Shown piece after piece: positions 57,911-64,000 of a stretch of DNA of 64,000 nt (within the stretch, counting starts at the first letter, position 1; the number at the start of each line of letters is the position of its first letter). The stretch spans positions 1 to 64,000 of the forward strand of contig DATJFQ010000097.1 in assembly GCA_035495555.1 (NCBI GenBank), read 5' to 3'. Position numbers and translations under genes: made by a program. Under the pieces are notes generated by a model that did no database searches, had not been told where the DNA came from, and worked only from the letters and a program-made list of their open reading frames with translations. This stretch comes from DATJFQ01 sp035495555. GTDB lineage: Bacteria; Acidobacteriota; Vicinamibacteria; Vicinamibacterales; 2-12-FULL-66-21.

Positions 57911-59914
57911 GTGCTCATTCATCTTCAACAGGCGAGCCTCGCCTTCGGCCATCTCCCGCTGTTCGAGGACGCCGACCTTCGCATCGAGGCGGGCGAACGC
58001 ATCGCGCTCATCGGGCGCAATGGTTCGGGGAAATCAAGCCTGCTGAAGGTGATCGCGGGCGAACTGCCGCCGGACTCCGGCGTCGTGTGGCGCGGACCGG
58101 CGCTTCGTGTGGCGCGGCTCGACCAGTCCGCCGCACTCGATGCAGACGCCGGCAGTACCGTGACCGTGTTCGACGCCGTCGCGGCCGGACTCGAGGCGAC
58201 AGGGACGCTCGTCGCCGAGTATCACCATGCGGCGCTCGACCTGGCGGCCGCGCCCGATGACGAACGCCGGCTTGCGCGTGTGACGACGCTTCAGGATCAA
58301 CTCGAGCGTGAAGACGGCTGGCGCATCGAGCAGCGCGTCGAACTCGTCATCTCACGCCTCGGTCTTCCGGCGGACCGGCGGGTATCCGAACTCTCCGGTG
58401 GGTGGCGGCGACGGGTGTTCCTCGCGAGAGCGCTCGTGTCCGAGCCTGACGTTCTCCTGCTGGACGAGCCGACGAACCATCTGGATATCGAGGCGATTGC
58501 CTGGCTGGAGGAGTTGCTCGCGCAGTATCGCGGAGCGGTGCTGTTTGTGACTCACGACCGCGCGTTCCTCTCGGCACTTGCCACACGGATCGTCGAGCTC
58601 GATCGTGGACGGCTGACGTCGTGGCCGGGATCGTACTCGAGTTATCTCGAAAAGAAAGCCGCGGCGCTCGAATCCGAAGCGCGCGATCTGGAGCGCCTCG
58701 ACAAGAAGCTCGCGGGGGAAGAAGCATGGCTGCGTCAGGGGATCAAAGCGCGCCGCACGAGGAACGAAGGCCGCGTCCGCGCATTGTTTGCGCTGCGCGC
58801 CGAACGAGCCGCCCGGCGCGGGCATGTCGGTGACGTGCGAATGGGGGTGGACGCATCCGAGCAGTCCGGGCGCCGCGTCTTCGAAGCGCGGCACGTCGAC
58901 AAGGCGTTCGGCGCCAGGGTCGTGATTCGCGACTACAGCCAGCGCATCATGCGCGGCGACCGGATCGGTCTGATCGGGCCGAATGGATCCGGCAAGTCGA
59001 CACTGCTGAAACTGCTCGTCGGCGAACTGGAGCCCGACGCCGGCACGATCGAGCGGGGCACACGGCTGCAGCTTGCGTATTTCGATCAGCAGCGCGAGCA
59101 GCTCGATCCGGAACGCACAGTCGCGGACACGGTGAACGACGGCAACACGACGGTCATCGTCAACGGCCAGCCGAAGCACGTGGTCGGATACCTCGCGGAT
59201 TTCCTCTTTCCGCGTGAACGCGCGCAGTCACCGGTCAAATCGCTGTCCGGCGGCGAACGCAACCGGCTGCTGCTCGCGCGGCTGTTCGCGCGCCCGGCCA
59301 ATGTGCTCGTGCTCGACGAGCCGACCAACGATCTCGACATCGAGACGCTGGAACTGCTCGAAGATCTGGTCGGCGAATTTGCAGGCACGGTGCTCCTCGT
59401 CAGCCACGATCGCGTGTTTCTCGACCGGATTGTCACGAGCACGCTCGCGTTCCAGGGGGAGGGCCGCGTCGTCGAGTACGTCGGGGGGTACGCCGACTAC
59501 GTCCGTCAGCGGCGCGCGGAGCTGCGCGAGGTGGGAGGCGCGAGGCGGGAGGCGGGAGGCGAGACGCGGGAGGCGGGAGGCGAGAGGCGCGAGGCGGGAG
59601 GCGCGAGGCGGGAGGCGGGAGGCGCGGGGCGCGAGGCGGGAGGCGCGGGGCGCGAGGCGGGAGGCGCGGCTGAAGGTCGCGTGTCAGGGCGCCGGAGGCT
59701 CTCGTACAACGAAGTCCGCGAGCTGGACAGCCTGCCCGCGAAGATCGCTGGACTCGAAGACGAGCAGAAGCGCCTTCAGGAGGACGTCGCCGGCCCCGAG
59801 TTCTACAAGAGACCGGCAGAGGAGATCGCGGCCACGCTGGCGCGGCTCGAAGCGGTGGGTCCTGAGCTGGATGTGCTCCTGACCCGATGGATGGAGCTCG
59901 AAGAACGGCGCTGA
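57911..59914 (+). CDS. ABC-F-family ATPase (Uup-like) with heptamer-encoded linker
   Basis: A 667-residue soluble ATPase with two ABC domains and no membrane segments. The start is GTG; the longer open frame is a shadow. Domain 1 has Walker A GRNGSGKSS (35-43), signature LSGGWRRR and Walker B LLLDEPTNHLDIEA. Domain 2 has GPNGSGKST, LSGGERNR and VLVLDEPTNDLDIETLELLE. The helical interdomain linker includes ESEARDLERLDKKLAGEEAWLRQGIKARRTRNEGR. After domain 2, residues about 542-586 are a repeated (R)EAGG-type peptide encoded by a 19-unit 7-bp array, then a coiled-coil tail. The family acts on the ribosome, and the tail in Uup binds DNA. Confidence 0.93.
   Translation: MLIHLQQASLAFGHLPLFEDADLRIEAGERIALIGRNGSGKSSLLKVIAGELPPDSGVVWRGPALRVARLDQSAALDADAGSTVTVFDAVAAGLEATGTLVAEYHHAALDLAAAPDDERRLARVTTLQDQLEREDGWRIEQRVELVISRLGLPADRRVSELSGGWRRRVFLARALVSEPDVLLLDEPTNHLDIEAIAWLEELLAQYRGAVLFVTHDRAFLSALATRIVELDRGRLTSWPGSYSSYLEKKAAALESEARDLERLDKKLAGEEAWLRQGIKARRTRNEGRVRALFALRAERAARRGHVGDVRMGVDASEQSGRRVFEARHVDKAFGARVVIRDYSQRIMRGDRIGLIGPNGSGKSTLLKLLVGELEPDAGTIERGTRLQLAYFDQQREQLDPERTVADTVNDGNTTVIVNGQPKHVVGYLADFLFPRERAQSPVKSLSGGERNRLLLARLFARPANVLVLDEPTNDLDIETLELLEDLVGEFAGTVLLVSHDRVFLDRIVTSTLAFQGEGRVVEYVGGYADYVRQRRAELREVGGARREAGGETREAGGERREAGGARREAGGAGREAGGAGREAGGAAEGRVSGRRRLSYNEVRELDSLPAKIAGLEDEQKRLQEDVAGPEFYKRPAEEIAATLARLEAVGPELDVLLTRWMELEERR
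59534..59666 (+). repeat. In-frame 19-unit heptamer array inside the ABC-F gene
   Basis: Nineteen consecutive 7-bp units, consensus NGAGGCG (mostly GGAGGCG, CGAGGCG, AGAGGCG, with CGGGGCG twice and AGACGCG once), in exact register. Three units equal 21 bp, so the protein repeats every seven residues (such as REAGGAR). A change of one or two units would shift the frame of the last 80 codons. Confidence 0.95.
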
Positions 59915-59915
59915 C

Positions 59916-59943
59916 ATCGAGCATCGAGCATCGAACATCGAAT
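59916..59943 (+). repeat. ATCGAGC heptamer array supplying a start codon
   Basis: Four heptamers, ATCGAGC twice, ATCGAAC and ATCGAAT, beginning 2 bp after the ABC-F stop. The last unit plus the next G forms the ATG used by the glycosidase gene. Confidence 0.88.
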
Positions 59944-60868
59944 GTTGCACGATTCTGACGCGTTCGTCCTCGGCGCGAACCTCCCATGGATCGGCTACGG
60001 CACCGATTTCGGTGCCAACGCCTGGTCGCCGCAGGGGGGCCTTGCGGTGCAGGCGGCGCAATACGCGCGGCTCGATGAAACGCTCGCGCGTCTGGCAGCC
60101 GACGGCATCGCACTCGTCCGCGTGTTCCTGCTCTGTGACGCGCGTGCCGGTGTACGCTTCGACGCCGACGGATTCCCGACTGGCCCGGACGATGCGCTCT
60201 TCGCGGACCTGGATGCCCTCGTCGCGGCCGCAGGGCACAACAACGTCCAGGTGATGCCTGTGCTCGTCGATTTCCATCTGTGCAGCCCGCTGAAAGTTAT
60301 CGACGGCGTGCAGGTCGGCGGCCGCAGTCATCTGATCGTCACGGGCGAGGGGCGGAGTGCGTTCATTCAGAGAGTTATCGCCCCGATTGCGCACCGGTAT
60401 CGACGCGAGCCGGCGATCGCGGCGTGGGATGTGATGAACGAGCCGGAGTGGTGCCTGCGGCTGGCCGCCACCCGTCGGGAGCGCGATCCGTTCGGCGCGG
60501 TGCAAACGTTTCTGGCTGACGCCGTCGCGTGCATGCGTGCCGAAGTGTCACAGCCGATTACCGTCGGCAGCGCGGGAACCTGGCAGCTCGATCTCGTGCG
60601 GCCGCTCGGTCTCGACTTCTATCAGGTGCACTGGTACGAGCGGTTCGGATGGACGGCGCTCGCCCAGCCGGTCACGCAGTTCGGATTGGATCGCCCGGTG
60701 CTGCTCGGCGAGTTCTCGGGACGGACGATGCCGGTGCGGAACGTGCTCGAGACGGCGCGCCTGGCCGGCTATCGCGGAGCGCTCGTCTGGTCGGTTCTGG
60801 CCGAGGACGATGCGTCCGGGTACCCGGACGAGTTCGTCTCCTGGGCGGCGCAGCGGCCGCGGCCGTAA
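59942..60868 (+). CDS. GH5-like glycoside hydrolase, apparently cytoplasmic
   Basis: A 308-residue TIM-barrel glycosidase of the clan GH-A type. The acid/base is Glu167 in WDVMNEPEW and the nucleophile Glu257 in PVLLGEFSG, about 90 residues apart. VQVMPVLVDFHLCSP, YQVHWYERFGW and GALVWSVLAED complete the barrel. The start at ATG 59942 lies in the repeat, without a Shine-Dalgarno, and there is no signal peptide. It is 27 bp after the ABC-F stop. It may act on imported mannans, glucans or glycosides. Clan assignment is good, but the exact family and substrate are uncertain. Confidence 0.82.
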   Translation: MLHDSDAFVLGANLPWIGYGTDFGANAWSPQGGLAVQAAQYARLDETLARLAADGIALVRVFLLCDARAGVRFDADGFPTGPDDALFADLDALVAAAGHNNVQVMPVLVDFHLCSPLKVIDGVQVGGRSHLIVTGEGRSAFIQRVIAPIAHRYRREPAIAAWDVMNEPEWCLRLAATRRERDPFGAVQTFLADAVACMRAEVSQPITVGSAGTWQLDLVRPLGLDFYQVHWYERFGWTALAQPVTQFGLDRPVLLGEFSGRTMPVRNVLETARLAGYRGALVWSVLAEDDASGYPDEFVSWAAQRPRP

Positions 60869-60878
60869 GCGGGGACGC

Positions 60879-61028
60879 GTGCGCGATCGCGGCCCGATCA
60901 ACACGCGCGCGCGCGCCCGGCGATTCTTCAAAGTGACGCCGCGCGGTCTCCGCGCGGCTCGCGAAACACAGCGCGCGCTGGTCGCGCTCTGGCGCGACCT
61001 GCCGCAATTGCAGGAGAGGCCGTCATGA
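60879..61028 (+). pseudogene. C-terminal remnant of a PadR-type regulator
   Basis: In the frame ending at the TGA of 61026-61028, a peptide of about 49 residues reads RRFFKVTPRGLRAARETQRA followed by LVALWRDLPQL, which matches the wing and last helix of PadR regulators of this phylum (YF-x-LT-x-x-G...LWR-x-LPQL). No recognisable N-terminal helix-turn-helix precedes it; the sequence upstream is the glycosidase gene. A GTG at 60879 could start it but gives only the tail. Its stop overlaps the next ATG (ATGA), as in intact PadR pairs. Confidence 0.6.
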
Positions 61029-61385
61029 GGCGTCGGAAGTCTGCAACGTTCGCGCTGGCCGTCCTCCAGCACTTCGTGCCCGACAGCGAGGCGCTCGCGG
61101 GCGATCTGATGGAAGAGTACGGCCGCGGCCGCTCGGGCGGGTGGTTGTGGTGTCAGGTGCTCGCGGCAGTGTTCGCCGCGCGGCGCGGCCGCGACGACGA
61201 AATCCGTCCGCTGAAACTCGTGGAGTCGCAGCCCGCCGACGCGATCGAGCGCACGCGGCGCCCTGCGGCTGCGCTTCGCGCCGGTGAACCTCACAGCGAG
61301 CCCGGTGCCCGGTGTCGGTGGGCTGGGTCTGATCGCTCTGGGATTGATCGTGCTGTACGCGCGCGGCGTCATCCACGCGCTATGA
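61025..61385 (+). pseudogene. Frameshifted small membrane protein of PadR pairs
   Basis: The frame from ATG 61025 reads FALAVLQHFVPDSEALAGDL then MEEYGRGRSGGWLWCQVLAAVF and DEIRPLKLVESQPADAIERTRR, a known acidobacterial family. It then loses sense near 61260. In the next frame the expected continuation ALRLRFAPVNLTASPVPGVGGLGLIALGLIVLYARGVIHAL runs to a TGA at 61383, including a membrane helix. A missing base near 61260 explains both halves. It is either a decayed gene or an assembly error. The uninterrupted product would be about 120 residues. Confidence 0.65.
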
Positions 61386-61901
61386 GCACACCATCGTCGA
61401 CCACTTGACGAAATGCCACGCACTCGCCGAGCGGCGGAACTCCGCCTTCCCGGTGCAGCAGCACAACTTGATCAGTCCGGATTGGCTGGGAACGGCCGTG
61501 TCGACGCCGAGCCAGATCGTCGCACTGTCTCCGTTGATTGACGGCTCGTCGACGGCGATGAAGAGCACGGAAGCGTTGTGCCGGTCCGCTTCGGCCTGCG
61601 CCTCCGCCGCCGACAGCAGATACAACTGATATCCCTCGACTTCAGGGAGCGCCGCTTCCTTCAGGATCAGATGCGCTCGCGGCATGCTGTCGCGGACCGC
61701 GAGCCGGTGGGAGCCTGCCGCCAGATTCAGGTCGGGAACGTCGTTCGCGCGGAGACGGTTTTCGAGCGCCGCGCGTACGAACGCCTGCACCTCGTCTGGC
61801 GCGACGCGCATCGCACTGGAGTCGGGCGCCTGCGCCGGGCCGGCCGGCGCACAGATCATCGAGAGCCAGACGATCCCGATGAGAAGTGTCGATCGTTGCA
61901 T
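61380..61901 (-). CDS. Secreted hypothetical protein
   Basis: A 173-residue protein with signal peptide MQRSTLLIGIVWLSMICAPAGPAQA. The body is a mixed alpha/beta domain: VQAFVRAALENRLRANDVPDLNLAAGSHRLAVRDSMP, then FIAVDEPSINGDSATIWLGVDT and IKLCCCTGKAEFRRSASAWHF. A run of three cysteines (CCC) near residue 148 is striking and could bind a metal or form disulfides. I do not recognise a named family. It converges on the decayed gene at 61025, with a 6-bp overlap of their ends. Confidence 0.65.
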   Translation of the reverse strand: MQRSTLLIGIVWLSMICAPAGPAQAPDSSAMRVAPDEVQAFVRAALENRLRANDVPDLNLAAGSHRLAVRDSMPRAHLILKEAALPEVEGYQLYLLSAAEAQAEADRHNASVLFIAVDEPSINGDSATIWLGVDTAVPSQSGLIKLCCCTGKAEFRRSASAWHFVKWSTMVCS

Positions 61902-61952
61902 GGGCTCGTACGCTGTGCGCCGGAGCGGCCACGCGCGGCGGCGTCTCCGTCG

Positions 61953-62501
61953 CTACCCGAACGACTTCGCGAAGAGCGCGTCGATCGCGCGCTTGCCGTT
62001 CTCGTGGATCTGCCGCGTGCCGGTTCCGGTGAAGTGCGGATGCGAGATGGCGGGCACGTCGCAGGACGGCCACGCGTCGCCCGTCCAGCGGAACCAGCCG
62101 TCCTTCTCCTGGTCGAACACGAACAGCGGCTTGTTACAGAGCTTCGCGAACTCGGCGCCCCATCCCGTACCGCCGCGCACCGTCCCGTCGTCCTGGATCA
62201 CGCCGACCACGTAGATCTCCTGGCCGTTGTTGACCTGATACCAGAGCGTCTGCAGGATTTTCCGGAGCGTCGGACTATCGGTGTAGCGGCGGTTCATCAG
62301 CTTCGAGACGTACGCGAGGCTGACGTCGCCGGCCTGCAGTTCCTCGTGATTCAACACGCGGATGCCGCGCCGTCGCGCTTCGGTATGGCCATCGAACGTG
62401 AAATTCACTTCTTCGATGCCATGCCGCTCGGCGCACGCGCCGAATTCCGCTTCGGCGCCAGGGGCGGCGCCGCTGAAAAGAATGTAGTCGTCCTTTTGCA
62501 T
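61953..62501 (-). CDS. SLOG/Rossmann-like conserved protein
   Basis: A 182-residue protein. It begins DDYILFSGAAPGAEAEFGACAERHGIEEVNFTFDGH, the S-G-x-A-x-G-A-(E/D) loop of SLOG/TIR-like Rossmann domains that bind nucleotides. RVLNHEELQAGDVSLAYVSKLM, IYVVGVIQDDGTVRGGTGWGAEFAKLCNKPLFVFDQ and HPHFTGTGTRQIHENGKRAIDALF follow. The GGTGWGAEFA segment is the second half of the site. The family is conserved but has no proven function. SLOG proteins often sense nucleotide signals. The 7-bp array at 62508 occupies its upstream region entirely, so its promoter must lie within it. Confidence 0.72.
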   Translation of the reverse strand: MQKDDYILFSGAAPGAEAEFGACAERHGIEEVNFTFDGHTEARRRGIRVLNHEELQAGDVSLAYVSKLMNRRYTDSPTLRKILQTLWYQVNNGQEIYVVGVIQDDGTVRGGTGWGAEFAKLCNKPLFVFDQEKDGWFRWTGDAWPSCDVPAISHPHFTGTGTRQIHENGKRAIDALFAKSFG

Positions 62502-62507
62502 CAGCGT

Positions 62508-62563
62508 CAGTGATCAGTAGACAGTGTCCAGTAGCCAGTGTCCAGTAGCCAGTGTCCAGTTAT
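62508..62563. repeat. Eight-unit CAGTNNN heptamer array carrying a stop codon
   Basis: Eight heptamers in exact register: CAGTGAT, CAGTAGA, then CAGTGTC and CAGTAGC alternating (five units), then CAGTTAT. The TAA stop of the phosphoesterase gene (minus strand, 62560-62562) lies in the last unit. The array fills the whole gap to the next gene. Confidence 0.95.
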
Positions 62564-63381
62564 CTGGTTCGCCGCTTCGGGGCGGTCTTCTTCTTCTTTG
62601 TACTCGACTGCTTCGTGGCCCTCGTGGGTTGCGCGGCCGTGGCGGAAGGAGCCGTCGGGCGTTTCTGTGAAGACTGACCGGCTTTAATCTCTGCCGCGCG
62701 TTCGATGATCTTCGCGAGCATCGCGCCCGCTTCGCCGCCCGTCGCGGGACGGCCGCCGCCGCGGTTCGATTCCCAGACGTCCGGGCGATCCTGCGCGAGG
62801 ATGTCTTCGAAGTCGCCATCGCTCTTGACGCTCTTCGGCGCAAACGTCGTGATATCGACGTCGCCGGCCCACTCGTCGCGATGCTTGATCAGGAGCCACG
62901 ATCGATCGCTGCTGCCTCCGGGGTACCGTCCGCCCGTGCGCACGAGGACCCACGACCCTTTCAGCTTGAAACCGTCCAGCGTGAACTTCAGGTCGCCCTT
63001 TTTCAGCGCCGCGTCCACGTCGGCGACTTCCGGCGTCCACGTACCTTGATCCCAGAGCATCACGATGCCAGCCCCATACCCCTCGGGAATCACGCCTTCG
63101 AACGTGCCGTATTCGATGGGATGGTCCTCGACGTGCATCGCCAGCCGCTTCGTCTTCGGGTCGAGCGACGGCCCCTTCGGCACGGCCCATGAGAGCAGCA
63201 CGCCGTGGTGCTCAATCCGGAAGTCGTAATGCAGGTGGCTGGCGAGGTGTTTCTGCACGCAGAAGAACAGCGATTTCTTGCTCTTCTGTTCGTTCGCGCG
63301 CCGCTCCGCGAGATCCAGATCGCCCGACGGTTCCGGAGACGATTCGAAATTCCGCTTCTGTTTGTATTTTTCTAAGGCCAT
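62560..63381 (-). CDS. Stand-alone LigD-type 3'-phosphoesterase
   Basis: A 273-residue protein made of the PE domain of bacterial DNA ligase D. Metal ligands are visible: HLASHLHYDFR (His45, His49, His51, Asp53) and HVEDHPIEYG (His83, His87). The fold continues with TFEGVIPEGYGAG, then DLKFTLDGFKLKGSWVLVRT and SWLLIKHRDEWAG. The domain removes 3'-phosphates or ribonucleotides before ligation in Ku/LigD end joining. Residues 215-273 are a Lys/Arg/Thr-rich tail (STKKKKTAPKRRTR) that should bind DNA. No Ku or ligase gene is in this window. Confidence 0.93.
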   Translation of the reverse strand: MALEKYKQKRNFESSPEPSGDLDLAERRANEQKSKKSLFFCVQKHLASHLHYDFRIEHHGVLLSWAVPKGPSLDPKTKRLAMHVEDHPIEYGTFEGVIPEGYGAGIVMLWDQGTWTPEVADVDAALKKGDLKFTLDGFKLKGSWVLVRTGGRYPGGSSDRSWLLIKHRDEWAGDVDITTFAPKSVKSDGDFEDILAQDRPDVWESNRGGGRPATGGEAGAMLAKIIERAAEIKAGQSSQKRPTAPSATAAQPTRATKQSSTKKKKTAPKRRTR

Positions 63382-63415
63382 GTCTGGATGCCCGCGGGCC
63401 CGCGCCGGGCGCCCG

Positions 63416-64000
63416 TCACTTCACGTCCACCATCAGCTTCTTGCTCGGTTTGATCAGTACGAACATGACAGCCGCCGCGATGATCAGCACGATCGTGACA
63501 TCGCCGAAGAGCGTGTTCAACGGCATCGAACTGAAGAACCCGGCCGCCCACCCGGCCAGCTTGTTGCCGAACGCGTTGGAGAGAAACCACACGCCCATCA
63601 TCAGGCCGACAATCCGCAGCGGGGCGAGTTTGGTCACCGCACTCAGACCGACGGGACTGATGCAGAGTTCGCCGAGCTCGGAAATGAAATAGGACGCAAT
63701 GAGAAACCACGGGCTGACGCGGATGCCCTCACCGCTCGCCAGCGCGCCCGCGGGGATGAGCACGGCGAAGGCGAGTCCCATGAAGAGGAGTCCGATCGCG
63801 AACTTCGCTGGCACGGAGGGCTCTCGCCGCCCCAGTCTCATCCACAGCCAGCCGAAGATCGGCGACAGGATGATGACGAACACGGGCTGCACCGACTGGA
63901 ACCATGACGAGGGAAACGCGAATCCGAAGATCTCGAGCCGCGTATAACGGTCCGCGAACAGATTCAGCGTCGAGCCGGCCTGCTCGTACGCGCCCCAGAA
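63416..64000 (-). CDS. POT-family proton-dependent peptide transporter (partial)
   Basis: The C-terminal 194 residues of a major-facilitator peptide transporter; the start lies beyond the window. The window edge begins with FWGAYEQAGSTLNLFADR, the conserved (F)W-x-x-(Y/F)EQAGSTLNLF motif of helix 7 in the PTR2/DtpT group. Five more helices follow, including YFISELGELCISPVGLSAVTKLAP (the ExxELxxSPxGLS motif) and DVTIVLIIAAAVMFVLI. It imports di- and tripeptides with H+. The missing N-terminal half is only due to the window limit. Confidence 0.92.
   Translation of the reverse strand, partial: FWGAYEQAGSTLNLFADRYTRLEIFGFAFPSSWFQSVQPVFVIILSPIFGWLWMRLGRREPSVPAKFAIGLLFMGLAFAVLIPAGALASGEGIRVSPWFLIASYFISELGELCISPVGLSAVTKLAPLRIVGLMMGVWFLSNAFGNKLAGWAAGFFSSMPLNTLFGDVTIVLIIAAAVMFVLIKPSKKLMVDVK

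Noticed and set aside
1..64000. rRNA, tRNA, prophage or transposase genes
   Set aside because: Looked for on both strands by motif and found none that could be supported.

Overview
The window is high-GC, gene-dense bacterial chromosome. It most resembles an Acidobacteriota genome, probably class Vicinamibacteria. This is inferred from family content: four duplicated FtsX/MacB-type permeases of the ADOP kind, one with its PadR regulator, large BNR-propeller exoproteins, a PadR/small membrane protein pair, and LemA/TPM genes. No rRNA, tRNA, CRISPR array, prophage or transposase gene was seen. Long open frames opposite the real genes are a by-product of GC-rich codon use.

Layout. 1-544: no gene, only palindromic tandem repeats and two copies of a 112-bp structured repeat. 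545-9.6 kb: a gluzincin/TolB/beta-barrel surface protein, an ECF sigma factor - anti-sigma - TlpA unit, an EEP-family phosphatase/nuclease, a lipoprotein, a transglutaminase-like protein and a Sco1 protein with a CusF-like domain. 9.7-20.8 kb: an RRM protein, a three-gene MacB-like transporter (two duplicated permeases plus their own ATPase), a di-haem cytochrome c, two LiaF-like membrane proteins and a LytS/LytTR two-component pair. 21-32 kb: a TetR-controlled tripartite efflux operon (HlyD, ATPase, TolC, ATPase, two ABC-2 permeases; YbhGFSR-like), then an OmpR/histidine-kinase pair and an HtrA protease. 32-38 kb: a PadR-ADOP pair, a GT-A-like protein and a further ADOP permease. 38-42 kb: a tightly coupled symporter - nucleotidyltransferase - GHMP kinase cassette, probably sugar salvage. 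42-55 kb: two BNR-propeller exoproteins, an amidohydrolase, and a DinB / membrane protein / YheT-hydrolase operon. 54.5-64 kb: a nucleotidyltransferase-like / TPM / LemA operon, a CofD/YvcK-like protein, an ABC-F ATPase, a GH5-like glycosidase, decayed remnants of a PadR/membrane-protein pair, a SLOG-like protein, a stand-alone LigD phosphoesterase and a partial POT transporter.

The most unusual signal is non-coding. At least thirteen places carry arrays of 7-bp (sometimes 8-bp) words. Each locus uses its own word, several are laid out as word array plus reverse-complement array so the locus can fold into a hairpin, and they run right up to gene ends, sometimes supplying the stop or start codon. 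One 19-unit heptamer array lies in frame inside the ABC-F gene. A second signal is a 111-112 bp dispersed element with 9-bp terminal inverted repeats and compensatory base changes in two internal stems.

Functionally the window leans towards envelope work: export, lipoprotein or efflux transport, envelope stress sensing (ECF, LiaF-like, OmpR/HtrA) and breakdown or uptake of external substrates. Neighbouring genes often overlap by four bases (ATGA/GTGA), and several start choices here rest on that.
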